DNA of 64,000 bases from an uncultured Prevotellaceae bacterium (GTDB lineage: Bacteria > Bacteroidota > Bacteroidia > Bacteroidales > Bacteroidaceae), in NCBI GenBank assembly GCA_902786565.1, contig CADACW010000005.1:1-64000 (forward strand), written 5' to 3'. Below are positions 44,004 to 53,406 of this stretch, in pieces. The first letter of the stretch is position 1. Every line of letters starts with the position of its first letter. Under the pieces are notes generated by a model. That model had not been told where the DNA came from, ran no database searches, and saw nothing but the letters and a program-made list of their open reading frames with translations. The position numbers and the translations under genes are program-made.

Positions 44004-44986
44004 TAAATCTTTCCCAGAATGCGGTCGAGCACCCAGTTGACGGGCGTCGCCGAGACGCTGGTGCAGGTGCAGATGCCCTGTCCCTGCAGATGCTCGCAGA
44101 CGCTCTTGATGATGGGAAACTGCACGTAGCGGGGATTCTCCACCACGATGTGCTCGGTGCCCTGGCTGGTATGCACTTCGATGGGCGAATAGTCGAACAC
44201 GGAGAAACTGAGCGACCCTTGCTGCCCGATAATCAGGATGCGGTCGGCCCTGGCCGACTCGTGAGCCACGAAACTCCACGAGCCACTGCCCGGCAGGCCG
44301 TTTTCAAACTGGAACACGGCGCTCACAGAGTCTTCGGCAGCATAGAGTCCGCCACGGTTGGCACAGATGCCTCGTGCCTCAAGAATGATGCCGAACATAT
44401 CTTGCAGCAAGTCGAGCTGGTGGGGTGCCAGGTCGTAGAAATAGCCGCCGCCGGCAATGTCGGGCTGCAGCCGCCAGGGCAGGTTCTCCGGATGGGCATA
44501 GTCCAGCTCCCTGGGTGGCCAGGCAAAGCGCACCTGCACGTTGACCACCTTGCCGATGGTGCCCTGCTGCACTATCTGCTTGACCCGCTGGAAATAGGGC
44601 AGATAGCGGCGATAATAGGCCACAAAGCAGGGCACGCCGGTCTTCTCGGAGACATAGTTGATGCGGGCACAGTCTTCATAGCTGGCCGCCAGCGGTTTCT
44701 CCACGTAGACGGGCTTGCCCGCCTTCATGGCCATCATGGCGAAGGTGGCATGGCTGGAGGGCGGCGTGGCCACGTAGATGGCGTTCACCTCCGGATTGTC
44801 TATCAGCTGCTGGGCATCGGTATAGCACCGGGCAATGCCGTGGCGCTCGGCATAGCTGCGGGCACGCTCCATCGAGCGGCTCATCACGGCCACCACCTGC
44901 GACCCTTCCACCTCGCTAAAGGCGGGGCCGCTCTTCTTCTCGCACACCTCGCCACAGCCTATGAACCCCCATTTCAGAATCTTCAT
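44003..44986 (-). CDS. Gfo/Idh/MocA-family oxidoreductase
   Basis: A protein of 327 residues. The Rossmann start is KWGFIGCGEVCEKKSGPAF, followed by VNAIYVATPPSSHATFAMMA and the family motif GKPVYVEKPLAASYEDC. The C-terminal alpha/beta domain includes FYDLAPHQLDLLQDMFG, with the substrate-region His. It probably uses NAD(P) to oxidise or reduce a sugar or inositol-like compound; the substrate is not determinable and no sugar pathway genes are adjacent. The stop codon falls in the edge of the heptamer array. Confidence 0.87.
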   Translation of the reverse strand: MKILKWGFIGCGEVCEKKSGPAFSEVEGSQVVAVMSRSMERARSYAERHGIARCYTDAQQLIDNPEVNAIYVATPPSSHATFAMMAMKAGKPVYVEKPLAASYEDCARINYVSEKTGVPCFVAYYRRYLPYFQRVKQIVQQGTIGKVVNVQVRFAWPPRELDYAHPENLPWRLQPDIAGGGYFYDLAPHQLDLLQDMFGIILEARGICANRGGLYAAEDSVSAVFQFENGLPGSGSWSFVAHESARADRILIIGQQGSLSFSVFDYSPIEVHTSQGTEHIVVENPRYVQFPIIKSVCEHLQGQGICTCTSVSATPVNWVLDRILGKI

Positions 44987-45016
44987 AATCTATGTTTTTC
45001 CACAGCAATGAGACTG

Positions 45017-45024
45017 CAAAGGTA
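45017..45024 (-). promoter_or_regulatory. -7 box of the oxidoreductase promoter
   Basis: TACCTTTG on the minus strand, about 30 nt upstream of the start. Confidence 0.55.
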
Positions 45025-45120
45025 TACAATTTGGGGGAGTTAGAGGCGAGAAGTGGCGTTAAAGGGAGTTAAAGGGTGACATATTTTCGGCTTTTCCACG
45101 CTAAAATGGCAAAAAAGCAG

Positions 45121-45128
45121 TATCTTTG
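45121..45128 (+). promoter_or_regulatory. -7 box ahead of the 45138 operon
   Basis: TATCTTTG, ending 9 nt before the ATG, so the mRNA should begin almost at the start codon. The -33 region is weak. Confidence 0.5.
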
Positions 45129-45137
45129 CGGTCGATT

Positions 45138-46088
45138 ATGGAAAAAGACAACGAACTGAAATTGCTGCGCCCGCGCAGCCTTGCCGCCGTTGTGAGCGAC
45201 GGCTACCGTCTCTATTTGGGCAATTTCCGCCCCTTGTTCCGCTCGTCATGGCTGGCTGCCGTGGCCTATGGCCTGACATTTGCGCTGATGATGGGCTATG
45301 TAGTCAACAATGTGATTCCGTTGCGGGTCACGATGGCCACCTTTGGCGTGACCGACGAATCGGCCCTGTCCACCACCATGCTGCTCTACAGTGCCGCCGC
45401 CATCCTCTTTGCTTTGGCCGCCCTGCTCTTGGCCGCCCAGGCCTTCAGGGCCTTCAACGAACACCGGGCCACCGACACCATCAGCCGTCCGCAGCACTGG
45501 TATGGCCGGCTGTGCCTGCCGTGGTTCGGCCGGCTGCTGATGACCGAGCTTTGGATGATGGTGCTGTCGACCCTCGTCTGCACGTTTTTCACCGGCGTGG
45601 TCTATGCCATGCTCAGCCTCGGCGTGGTGGGCAATGTGTGGAAGTCGGTGGCCTCGATGGCCGTGCTGGCTGTGCTCCTCGTCATTGCCATTGCGCTCAT
45701 GCTGCCCCTCTGCTACACGGTGATGCGCTCGGTGCTTGACAAGAAGTTCCAATGGAAACCGCCCGTGAAGGGCTACCAGGCCGGACTGCGCCATTGCGGT
45801 CTGCTATTTGCCACAACGCTGGTGGTGGTCATCATCACCGGTCTGCTGACGCTGGTGTGCGAACTGCCCGCCGTCATCATGGGCGTGGCCAACATCAAGG
45901 CCTACGCCGGCATGGCCACAGGCGACCCGCTGGGACTGCCAGAGCACATTGTGCCGCTGACCTACTGTGTGTTTGTCCTGGCCGGATTCGTTCAGGCCTA
46001 CGTCCACCTGTCGTCGCTGTTTCCCATCTACTATGCCTACGGCTCCATTGAGCAGCAGGAGGCGGAAAGATTGAAAATCGATAATTGA
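45138..46088 (+). CDS. Integral membrane protein, function unknown
   Basis: A protein of 316 residues from the ATG at 45138 ([20 protein letters not shown]). It has about six membrane helices, including [36 protein letters not shown] and [20 protein letters not shown]. The N-terminal layout (short cytosolic head, then [20 protein letters not shown]) resembles the membrane protein at 48125, so the two may be distant paralogs. The last residues (LKIDN, stop) come from an ATTGATAATTGA heptamer stretch. It begins a seven-gene string that includes hisB and the MoxR module. Confidence 0.7.
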   Translation: MEKDNELKLLRPRSLAAVVSDGYRLYLGNFRPLFRSSWLAAVAYGLTFALMMGYVVNNVIPLRVTMATFGVTDESALSTTMLLYSAAAILFALAALLLAAQAFRAFNEHRATDTISRPQHWYGRLCLPWFGRLLMTELWMMVLSTLVCTFFTGVVYAMLSLGVVGNVWKSVASMAVLAVLLVIAIALMLPLCYTVMRSVLDKKFQWKPPVKGYQAGLRHCGLLFATTLVVVIITGLLTLVCELPAVIMGVANIKAYAGMATGDPLGLPEHIVPLTYCVFVLAGFVQAYVHLSSLFPIYYAYGSIEQQEAERLKIDN

Positions 46089-46096
46089 TAATTATT
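46069..46096 (+). repeat. Heptamer stretch at a gene 3' end
   Basis: GATTGAA, AATCGAT, AATTGAT and AATTATT in a row. It provides the terminal KIDN and stop of the preceding gene. Confidence 0.75.
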
Positions 46097-46107
46097 CCGC
46101 TTCATAT

Positions 46108-47175
46108 ATGAAAAGAATCCTGTTTATCGACCGTGACGGCACGCTGGTTGAAGAGCCGCACGACGAGCAAGTGGACGCCATTGAGAAGATACGCTTCAAG
46201 CCCGGCGTGTTCCGCTGGCTGTCGTTCCTAAGGGAAAAGACCGACTTCCGCTTTGTAATGGTGAGCAATCAGGACGGCCTGGGCACTCCGGCATTTCCTG
46301 AAGACACCTTCTGGCCCTCCCACAACTTTATATTAGAGAGCCTGCGCGGCGAGGGTATCACCTTCGACGATATCCTCATCGACAACCATTTTCCAGAGGA
46401 CAATGCGCCCACCCGCAAGCCGCAGACGGGGCTGGTGGCCAAATATATGGACGACCCCGACTACGACATTGCCGGCAGCTACGTCATCGGCGACCGCGAG
46501 ACCGACCGTCTCTTCGCGCAGAACATTGGCTGCAAGGCCATCATCCTGGACAGCGGCACCACGTGGCAGCAGGCCGCCGAGACCATCTTTGCCGGCGAGC
46601 GCACCGCCGAAGTGCAGCGCACCACCAAGGAGACCAACATCCACGTGCGGCTGACACTGGACGGCAGCGGCGAGGCCGACATACAGACGGGGCTGGGATT
46701 CTTCGACCATATGCTGGAGCAGATTGCCCGCCACGGGCAGATGGACCTGCTCATCCACACCCAGGGCGACCTGAACGTGGACGAGCACCACACCATTGAA
46801 GATACGGCCCTGGCCCTTGGCGAGTGTCTGCTGAAGGCTCTGGGCTCCAAGCGCGGCATCGAGCGCTACGGCTTTGCGCTGCCTATGGACGACTGCCACG
46901 CCCAGGTGTGCCTGGACTTCGGAGGCCGCCCGTGGCTGGTGTGGCACACCGAGTTTCACCGTGAGTACGTTGGCGACGTGCCCACCGAAATGTTCTTCCA
47001 TTTCTTCAAAAGCCTGAGCGACGCAGCACGGATGAACCTCTACATTGAGGCCGAGGGCGACAACGAGCACCACAAGGCCGAAGCCATCTTCAAGGCGCTG
47101 GCCCGTGCCCTGCGTGCCGCCGTGCGCCGCGATGTGTACCATTACGAGCTGCCCTCCACCAAGGGCCTGCTGTAA
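46108..47175 (+). CDS. hisB: Bifunctional histidinol-phosphatase/imidazoleglycerol-phosphate dehydratase
   Basis: A protein of 355 residues. The N-terminal HAD phosphatase ([44 protein letters not shown]) covers about residues 1-165. The C-terminal IGPD domain has [40 protein letters not shown] and [17 protein letters not shown], with the paired His motifs that bind Mn. It catalyses two steps of histidine synthesis in the cytoplasm. The fused form is usual in this phylum. No other his genes are in the window, so it is separated from the main operon. Confidence 0.95.
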   Translation: MKRILFIDRDGTLVEEPHDEQVDAIEKIRFKPGVFRWLSFLREKTDFRFVMVSNQDGLGTPAFPEDTFWPSHNFILESLRGEGITFDDILIDNHFPEDNAPTRKPQTGLVAKYMDDPDYDIAGSYVIGDRETDRLFAQNIGCKAIILDSGTTWQQAAETIFAGERTAEVQRTTKETNIHVRLTLDGSGEADIQTGLGFFDHMLEQIARHGQMDLLIHTQGDLNVDEHHTIEDTALALGECLLKALGSKRGIERYGFALPMDDCHAQVCLDFGGRPWLVWHTEFHREYVGDVPTEMFFHFFKSLSDAARMNLYIEAEGDNEHHKAEAIFKALARALRAAVRRDVYHYELPSTKGLL

Positions 47176-47184
47176 CCCCGCAAA

Positions 47185-48150
47185 ATGAAGGAAGCAACGT
47201 TCATCCGCCAGCACCTGGAGAAGTGGCGCGGCTACGAAACGGTGGCCGAGAGCCCCCGCATCAGCACCCCCGACGAGATAGCCGAGGCCTATATCGACGT
47301 GACCAGCGACCTGGCCTTCTCGCAGACCCACTACCCCACTTCGCGCATCACGCTCTACCTGAACAATCTGGCATCGGCGCTGCACAACGAGATTTACCGC
47401 AACAAACGTGAGCGATGGACCCGCCTGCTGACCTTCTGGACACAAGAGGTGCCCCACACCATGTGGCAGGCCCGGAGCGAACTGCGCACCTCGGCCATCA
47501 TCTTCGGTTTGAGCCTGCTGGTGGGTGTGGTATCGCAATGGCTCGACCCCGATTTCGCCCGTTTTGTCATGGGCGATGCCTACGTCGAAATGACGCTGGA
47601 CAACATTGCCGCCGGGAAGCCGATGGACGTCTACGCCAGTTCGCCTGAAGACACCATGTTCGGCATGATTACGATGAACAACATCTTTGTGTCGTTTCTG
47701 GTGTTTGTCATGGGGCTGCTCACCAGTTTCGCCACCGGCTTCCAACTGCTGCGAAACGGCATTATGGTGGGTGCCTTCCAGACATTCTTCTTCCAGCACG
47801 GTCTGCTGTGGGATTCGGCACTGGCTATTTGGCTCCACGGCACCATCGAGATTTCGTCAATCGTGGTGGCCGGCGCTGCAGGCATTGCCATGGGCAACGG
47901 GTGGCTGTTCCCCGGCACCTACAGCCGTCTGCGCTCTTTCCAGATGGGTGCAAAGCGTGGTCTGAAGATTGTCATCGGCACAGTGCCCCTGTTCTGCATT
48001 GCCGGCTTCATCGAGAGTTTCCTGACGCGCCACACAGAGTGGCCCGACGCCCTCCGAGTGGCCATCATCCTGCTCTCGGCCACCTTTATAGTCTATTATT
48101 TCATCATTTTACCTTACAGAAGACATGGAATTCATCAAACCAAAGATTGA
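47185..48150 (+). CDS. SpoIIM-like membrane protein
   Basis: A protein of 321 residues. A soluble N-terminal part (TFIRQHLEKWRGYETVAESP) precedes several membrane segments. NNIFVSFLVFVMGLLTSFAT and LRNGIMVGAFQTFF, then HGTIEISSIVVAGAAGIAMG, match the stage II sporulation protein M family, widespread in non-sporulating Bacteroidota beside MoxR ATPases. Function is unknown in this setting, perhaps membrane remodelling or surface protein assembly. It overlaps the next gene by 26 nt. Confidence 0.85.
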   Translation: MKEATFIRQHLEKWRGYETVAESPRISTPDEIAEAYIDVTSDLAFSQTHYPTSRITLYLNNLASALHNEIYRNKRERWTRLLTFWTQEVPHTMWQARSELRTSAIIFGLSLLVGVVSQWLDPDFARFVMGDAYVEMTLDNIAAGKPMDVYASSPEDTMFGMITMNNIFVSFLVFVMGLLTSFATGFQLLRNGIMVGAFQTFFFQHGLLWDSALAIWLHGTIEISSIVVAGAAGIAMGNGWLFPGTYSRLRSFQMGAKRGLKIVIGTVPLFCIAGFIESFLTRHTEWPDALRVAIILLSATFIVYYFIILPYRRHGIHQTKD

Positions 48151-49096
48151 ACTTTACAGGACACGCACTTTCAGCGACAAGCTGACCGACACCTTCGACT
48201 TTCTGCGAGAAACGTGGAAGCCGCTGCTGAAGTATTTTGTCTACCTGATGCTGCCGTGCTGCATTGTGCTGGGCTTCTTTTTGAACCATTTCTACAGCGG
48301 CTATATGCAATTGATCATGGCCGACGAAAATACCGGGGCGACCAGCAGGGCCGACGTGGTGCAGATGCTGGTATTCATGGGGCTGACATTTGTGACACTG
48401 ATTGTCTCCTACTCGCTGCTGCTGGCGCTGATTTTTGCCATCGTGCGCCTCTACCGCCAGCGTGACGACCGTCTGAAACTACTGACCGACGACGAGCTGA
48501 AGGACGAGCTGAAGGTGTGCCTGAGCCGCTCGGCCAGACTGATGCTGGCCAGCATGGGCATCTTCTTCGGCGTGCTACTGGTGATTGGCGGAGCGGCAGT
48601 AGCCCTGTCGATGGCCAGCATAGGCCTTGGCATCGTCTTCATCCTGTGCATTGTCTCCGCCCTTGCAGCCATTGCCCTGCCGCTGTCACTTGTCTCGCCC
48701 ATCTATATGCTGGAAGACGACATCACCGTGATTGGTGCCTTCCAGCGTGCCTTCCACCTGGGGTTCCCCACCTGGGGCGGCATCTTTGCCGTGTCGTTTG
48801 TCATCGGCATCCTGACCGGCGTCGTCCAGACCGTGACCTCAGGCCCTTGGTATGTGCTCTACATTGTAAAGATGGTGTTCACGCTGTCGCACGAACTTGA
48901 CGGCTCGTTCACCAACAACATCTTCTACACCTTTGCCGAGTATATCACTTGCGTGCTGGAGTGCCTCGGCATACTGATATCGACCGTCATCACCAACGTG
49001 GCGCTGACCATGCAGTACGGCCATGCCGCCGACAAGATAGACGGTGTCGGCGTGGCCCAGAAGATTCAGCACTTCGACGAACTGGACAAATTCTAA
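48125..49096 (+). CDS. Membrane protein of the MoxR operon, function unknown
   Basis: A protein of 323 residues with about six hydrophobic segments (LLKYFVYLMLPCCIVLGFFL; TFVTLIVSYSLLLALIFAIV; then IFFGVLLVIGGAAVALSMAS). The overall plan is like the membrane part of glycerophosphodiester phosphodiesterase-type and DUF4013 proteins, with no catalytic motif. It starts inside the SpoIIM-like gene, so the two are translationally coupled. In related operons an RDD protein often occupies a comparable role; this is not an RDD protein. Confidence 0.7.
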   Translation: MEFIKPKIELYRTRTFSDKLTDTFDFLRETWKPLLKYFVYLMLPCCIVLGFFLNHFYSGYMQLIMADENTGATSRADVVQMLVFMGLTFVTLIVSYSLLLALIFAIVRLYRQRDDRLKLLTDDELKDELKVCLSRSARLMLASMGIFFGVLLVIGGAAVALSMASIGLGIVFILCIVSALAAIALPLSLVSPIYMLEDDITVIGAFQRAFHLGFPTWGGIFAVSFVIGILTGVVQTVTSGPWYVLYIVKMVFTLSHELDGSFTNNIFYTFAEYITCVLECLGILISTVITNVALTMQYGHAADKIDGVGVAQKIQHFDELDKF

Positions 49097-49111
49097 CCTC
49101 CCCCCCTGACT

Positions 49112-49720
49112 GTGGAAGACTCACTCAGACTTGACAGCGCCCAGCTGGCCGCCTTTCAGCAGGACCCCCGCTATGACTACGACCGCGAGCTCGTGGGCGG
49201 CAGCCAGAACTTTATAGAGTGGCTCTCCACCATCATCAGCGATTGGTTTGAGAAGACCTGCAACACCCTGATGGATAACGAGGCGGTCAAGTTTGCACTC
49301 GTCATCGTGGGACTGCTGGTGGTTGCAGTCATTGCCTGGCTGGTATGGAAGAAGGGGGCGAAGCTGTTTCTCCGCAACGCTCCCGGCGATGCCCTGGACT
49401 ACGAGCTGGAGGAAGACACCATTTACGGAGTGGACTTCGACGGCGACATCCGCCAAGCCTTGGAGCAGCAGAACTACCGCCAGGCAGTGCGGCTGGTCTA
49501 CCTTCAGACGCTGAAGCACTTGAGCGACGCAGGCAAGATAGAGTGGCAACCGTCGAGGACGCCCACTCAGTATGTGCGGCAGTATGGTCTGCCCGCCTTT
49601 GCCGAACTGTCACGGCGTTTCATCCGTGTGAGATACGGCAACTTCCAGGCCGACGAGGCTCTCTACCTCGAAATGAAGCAACTGCAGCAGGACATCATCG
49701 AGAAAGGAGGGCAGGCATGA
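49112..49720 (+). CDS. DUF4129 domain protein
   Basis: A protein of 202 residues from a GTG start. A single membrane helix (FALVIVGLLVVAVIAWLVWK, about residues 62-81) separates a short external head from a cytosolic DUF4129-type tail: DIRQALEQQNYRQAVRLVYL, then SRTPTQYVRQYGLPAF and FIRVRYGNFQADEALYLEMK. DUF4129 proteins accompany MoxR/transglutaminase-like clusters. The stop overlaps the next start (ATGA). Confidence 0.8.
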   Translation: MEDSLRLDSAQLAAFQQDPRYDYDRELVGGSQNFIEWLSTIISDWFEKTCNTLMDNEAVKFALVIVGLLVVAVIAWLVWKKGAKLFLRNAPGDALDYELEEDTIYGVDFDGDIRQALEQQNYRQAVRLVYLQTLKHLSDAGKIEWQPSRTPTQYVRQYGLPAFAELSRRFIRVRYGNFQADEALYLEMKQLQQDIIEKGGQA

Positions 49721-50955
49721 GAAACCGCACCATATTCATCATCGCCATCGTGGCGCTGCTCGCCCTGATTTTCGTCATCGAATATCGGATGCCACGTAAA
49801 TTCCAATGGATGCCCACCTTCGCCCACGGCGACCCTCAACCCTTCGGCTGCCAGGTGTTCGACAGTGTGCTCACGGCATCGCTGCCAAAGGGCTACACCG
49901 TGGAACGGCGCACGCTGTGGCAGATGGAGAAAGACAGTGTGCTGGCCACGCCGAAGGCCATCGTCATCATTAGCAACGAGGATGTGGACGCCCAGATGGC
50001 CCACGTGCTGCGGCTGGCGAAGCAAGGGCACATCGTGGTGATGGCCATCAACGACCTGTACCGCTGGGCAGACACGCTGGGCATAGACTTCACTTACCAC
50101 CCACGCTTCAAGTTAGAGGCCATTGCCGGCAACCACGTGACGAAGGGGCGGCTGGCCTGGGCCGATGACACGCTGCACCACTGGCCTGTCTACCCCCAAC
50201 TGGTGGAGCGGACGCTGAAATGCCCCGACAGCGTGAAACACGAGGTGCTGGCCCGCTTCCGCTTCTACGACGACGATGAAATAGGATATGTGGCCAAGAA
50301 CGAGCACAGCGAGTGGTCATACTTCTGGCAGCCCGTGGCCGTCTCGTTCCCCATGGGCCAGGGCGAGCTCATCCTGGTGTCGGCCCCTCTGCTGCTGACC
50401 AACTATATGATGGTGAGCGGCAACGGCTCGCAGTTCATTGCCCGGCTGATGAACCGTGTGAAGGACCGCCCCGTGATACGCACCGAGCGGTATATGAAAA
50501 TCACGGCCACCGAGCAACATTCGCCCTTCTACGTGCTGCTAAAGGAGCCGCCCCTTCGGTGGGCGCTCTATCTGGCAATGCTCACCGTCGTGCTCTTCTG
50601 CATTACTGCCGCCCGCCGCCGCCAAAGGGTCATCCCCGTGGTCACGCCCCCGCAGAATGGCAACCTGGAGTTTGTCAGACTGGTGGGCACCCTCTACTGG
50701 CAGCAGCACGACAACGCCGGCCTGTTAGCCAAGAAGCTGGCCTTCACCACCGACGACCTGCGCCGCCAGACGGGCATCGACATAGGCAGCGGCGACGAGG
50801 CCATCGGCCAGCTGGCCGCCCTGACCGGCCGCAACGCCGAAGAGCTGCGCCTGCTGCTGCAGAACATCAGACGGGCCGCCAGCGGCACCTATGGCGTGAG
50901 CGACCCGGAACTCAAAACATACATTGAGCAGCTCGACGGCTTAATTGATAATTGA
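49717..50955 (+). CDS. DUF4350 domain protein
   Basis: A protein of 412 residues from the ATG at 49717, overlapping the DUF4129 stop; the longer in-frame extension is a shadow of the upstream gene. A membrane anchor (TIFIIAIVALLALIFVIEYR) precedes a Rossmann-like external domain (KAIVIISNEDVDAQMAHVLR), then a second helix (WALYLAMLTVVLFCITAARR) and a cytosolic tail. This matches DUF4350 partners of MoxR ATPases. The C-terminus (LIDN, stop) is encoded by an ATTGATAATTGA heptamer stretch. Confidence 0.8.
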   Translation: MRNRTIFIIAIVALLALIFVIEYRMPRKFQWMPTFAHGDPQPFGCQVFDSVLTASLPKGYTVERRTLWQMEKDSVLATPKAIVIISNEDVDAQMAHVLRLAKQGHIVVMAINDLYRWADTLGIDFTYHPRFKLEAIAGNHVTKGRLAWADDTLHHWPVYPQLVERTLKCPDSVKHEVLARFRFYDDDEIGYVAKNEHSEWSYFWQPVAVSFPMGQGELILVSAPLLLTNYMMVSGNGSQFIARLMNRVKDRPVIRTERYMKITATEQHSPFYVLLKEPPLRWALYLAMLTVVLFCITAARRRQRVIPVVTPPQNGNLEFVRLVGTLYWQQHDNAGLLAKKLAFTTDDLRRQTGIDIGSGDEAIGQLAALTGRNAEELRLLLQNIRRAASGTYGVSDPELKTYIEQLDGLIDN

Positions 50956-51002
50956 CAATTCACAATCGGCGAAGCCGACAACTCTTAATTCTAAACTCTT
51001 GA
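50941..51002. repeat. Heptamer stretch with small hairpin
   Basis: TTGATAA, TTGACAA and TTCACAA units, then the hairpin TCGGC-GAA-GCCGA, then TTAATTC-type units. It supplies the last codons and stop of the DUF4350 gene. Confidence 0.75.
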
Positions 51003-51012
51003 TTCGAAAAAA

Positions 51013-51978
51013 ATGGAAGACCAAAGAACCGACCTCACCCTCTTTGCAGAGCGCATAGAGCAGCTGCGCCAGCAGATAGCCCAAGTCATCGTGGGGCAGC
51101 AGGACAACATAGACCTGCTGCTCACCGCCGTGCTGGCCGGTGGCCACGTGCTCATCGAGGGTGTGCCCGGCGTGGCCAAGACGCTGCTGGCCAGGCTGCT
51201 GTCACGCCTCATCGACGCACGTTTCAGCCGTGTGCAGTTCACCCCTGACCTGATGCCGAGCGACGTGCTGGGCACCAACGTTTTCAACATGAAGACCTCC
51301 GACTTCGACTTCCACGCCGGCCCCGTCTTTGCCGACATTGTGCTGGTTGACGAAATCAACCGCGCCCCTGCCAAGACGCAGGCCGCCCTGTTCGAGGTGA
51401 TGGAGGAGCGCCAGGTGACCATCGACGGTGAGACACACCCCATGGGCCCCCTCTACACCATCCTGGCCACGCAAAACCCCGTGGAGCAGGAGGGCACCTA
51501 CAAGCTGCCCGAAGCGCAGACCGACCGCTTCATGATGAAAATCACCATGGGCTACCCCACACTTGACGAGGAGGTGGCCATCCTGGAGCGACACCACCAG
51601 GACACCCGTCTGACCGCCCTGGCCGACGTCCGGCCCGTCATCGGCAAGGACGAGCTGCTGCAGATGCGGCAGATGCTCGCCAGCGTCTTCGTCGACCCCA
51701 CCCTGCTGCGCTATATGGCCGCCATCGTCCAGCAGACGCGGCAGAGCAAGGCCGTCTTCCTCGGAGCGTCGCCCCGCGCATCGGTGGCCCTGCTCCAGGC
51801 ATCCAAGGCTTTCGCCCTGCTGCAAGGGCGCGACTTCATCACCCCCGACGATGTGCGCCAGGTGGCTCCCGCCATTCTGCACCACCGCCTCATCCTCACC
51901 GCCGATGCCGAAATGGAGGGCATCACCCCACTGCGCGCCGTGGCACGCCTCATCGAGAAGGTTGAGGTGCCAAAGTGA
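51013..51978 (+). CDS. MoxR-family AAA+ ATPase
   Basis: A protein of 321 residues. Walker A lies in HVLIEGVPGVAKTLLARLLS, Walker B in IVLVDEINRAPAKTQAALFE, followed by MEERQVTIDGETHPM and TQNPVEQEGTYKLPEAQTDR. These are hallmarks of MoxR ATPases, chaperone-like enzymes that act on von Willebrand A-domain partners. It is the last gene of this operon. The DUF58 protein that usually follows MoxR is absent; the next gene is a barrel protein with its own promoter. Confidence 0.92.
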   Translation: MEDQRTDLTLFAERIEQLRQQIAQVIVGQQDNIDLLLTAVLAGGHVLIEGVPGVAKTLLARLLSRLIDARFSRVQFTPDLMPSDVLGTNVFNMKTSDFDFHAGPVFADIVLVDEINRAPAKTQAALFEVMEERQVTIDGETHPMGPLYTILATQNPVEQEGTYKLPEAQTDRFMMKITMGYPTLDEEVAILERHHQDTRLTALADVRPVIGKDELLQMRQMLASVFVDPTLLRYMAAIVQQTRQSKAVFLGASPRASVALLQASKAFALLQGRDFITPDDVRQVAPAILHHRLILTADAEMEGITPLRAVARLIEKVEVPK

Positions 51979-52065
51979 ATTATGAAAAAAGATTTCATTT
52001 TGTTTCACGATGCAAAATAACACGCATTTTTCACCGCCGAGTGCCGATAGTTCGTTCTTTTTTTA

Positions 52066-52073
52066 TAACTTTG
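52066..52073 (+). promoter_or_regulatory. -7 box of the barrel protein/LptC/CNNM operon
   Basis: TAACTTTG, 27 nt before the ATG at 52100, with TTCG/TTTT rather than a clean TTTG upstream. Confidence 0.55.
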
Positions 52074-52099
52074 CACGCCGTAACGACAGACTAAACAAC

Positions 52100-53401
52100 A
52101 TGAACAGAAGGATTATATCCACCATGACGGCCCTGGCCGTCGCCATAGCAGCGCTGGCACAGGGGGCCACACGGTCGCCCTACAGCCAGTATGGCCTGGG
52201 CGTGCTCAGCGACCAGTCGCAGGGGTTCACACGAGGCATGAACGGCGTGGGCCTGGCACTGCGCCGAGGCAACATCGTCAACACGCTCAACCCTGCCGCT
52301 TTCTCGGCCATCGACTCGCTCACCTTCCTCTTCGACGTGGGTGTGGCCGGCCAGATCACCAACTTCAAGGAGGGCTCCAAAAGGGTCAACTCACGGAATG
52401 CCAGCTTTGAGTATGCCGTGGGCAGCTTCCGCCTGCTGCGGGGCGTGGGCATAGGCTTCGGCATACTGCCCTACTCCAACATTGGCTACGACTATACGTC
52501 GACCTCCACACTCGGACTACAAGGCAGCACCGTGACCGAGACCTATTCGGGCAGCGGCGGACTGCACCAGCTGTTCGTCGGGGCCGGATGGCGCATCATA
52601 CCCCAGCTGTCGGTGGGTGTCAGCGCCGGATACCTGTGGGGCACATACTCCAAGAGCGTCACCAGCAGCAACGGCAGCAACAGTGTGGTCAACTCGCTGG
52701 CCAAGTCGTACTACGCCAACATCAACAGCTACAGCCTGGAGGCCGGCGCACAGTGGCAGCAACAGCTGACGGCCACCGACGAGATAACCCTGGGAGCCAC
52801 CGTGGGCATAGGCCACAAGCTGGGGGCCGACGCCTACTGCTCCATACAGAACATCAACGCCATCACCTCGACCCGCGACACCACCGTCATGGCCGCCGCC
52901 AACCCTCTCTCGACACCCATGACCTACGGCGTGGGAGCAGCCTGGAACCACAAAGGGCGGCTGCTGGTGGAGGCCGACGCCACCCTGCAGAAGTGGGGCT
53001 CGCTGGATTTTCCCGCCTACGACGACGCCCGCGGCATCTACACCGCCACCGCCGGGCTGCTGAAAGACCGCTACAGGGTGAACGCCGGCATGGACTACGT
53101 GCCCGACCCGATGAGCCAGAAATACCTGCACCGCGTGCACTACAAGGTGGGTGCCGGCATGGCCACACCCTACTGCCGCATCAACGGACAGGACGGGCCG
53201 CGGGAGATGAGCATCAGCGCCGGACTGGGACTGCCCCTGCAAAACGGATGGAACAGCCGCGGCAACATGCGCCCTGTGCTGAACATCAGCGCACAGTGGA
53301 CCCACGCCTCGGCCACAGGGCTCATCACCGAAAACACATTCCGCATCAACATCGGCCTCACCTTCAACGAGCGGTGGTTTGCCAAGTGGAAGATAGACTG
53401 A
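52100..53401 (+). CDS. Outer-membrane beta-barrel protein (FadL/OMPP1-like)
   Basis: A protein of 433 residues from the ATG at 52100 (MNRRIISTMTALAVAIAALA), a signal peptide that follows a promoter box. SPYSQYGLGVLSDQSQGFTR, then NPAAFSAIDSLTFLFDVG and later GIGFGILPYSNIGYDY, are typical of Bacteroidota barrel proteins with a plug-like N-terminus. The end alternates Gly and aromatic residues and closes with NERWFAKWKID. It probably sits in the outer membrane; the substrate is unknown. It lies 5 nt before lptC, so a link to envelope assembly is possible. Confidence 0.75.
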   Translation: MNRRIISTMTALAVAIAALAQGATRSPYSQYGLGVLSDQSQGFTRGMNGVGLALRRGNIVNTLNPAAFSAIDSLTFLFDVGVAGQITNFKEGSKRVNSRNASFEYAVGSFRLLRGVGIGFGILPYSNIGYDYTSTSTLGLQGSTVTETYSGSGGLHQLFVGAGWRIIPQLSVGVSAGYLWGTYSKSVTSSNGSNSVVNSLAKSYYANINSYSLEAGAQWQQQLTATDEITLGATVGIGHKLGADAYCSIQNINAITSTRDTTVMAAANPLSTPMTYGVGAAWNHKGRLLVEADATLQKWGSLDFPAYDDARGIYTATAGLLKDRYRVNAGMDYVPDPMSQKYLHRVHYKVGAGMATPYCRINGQDGPREMSISAGLGLPLQNGWNSRGNMRPVLNISAQWTHASATGLITENTFRINIGLTFNERWFAKWKID

Positions 53402-53406
53402 CCCCC

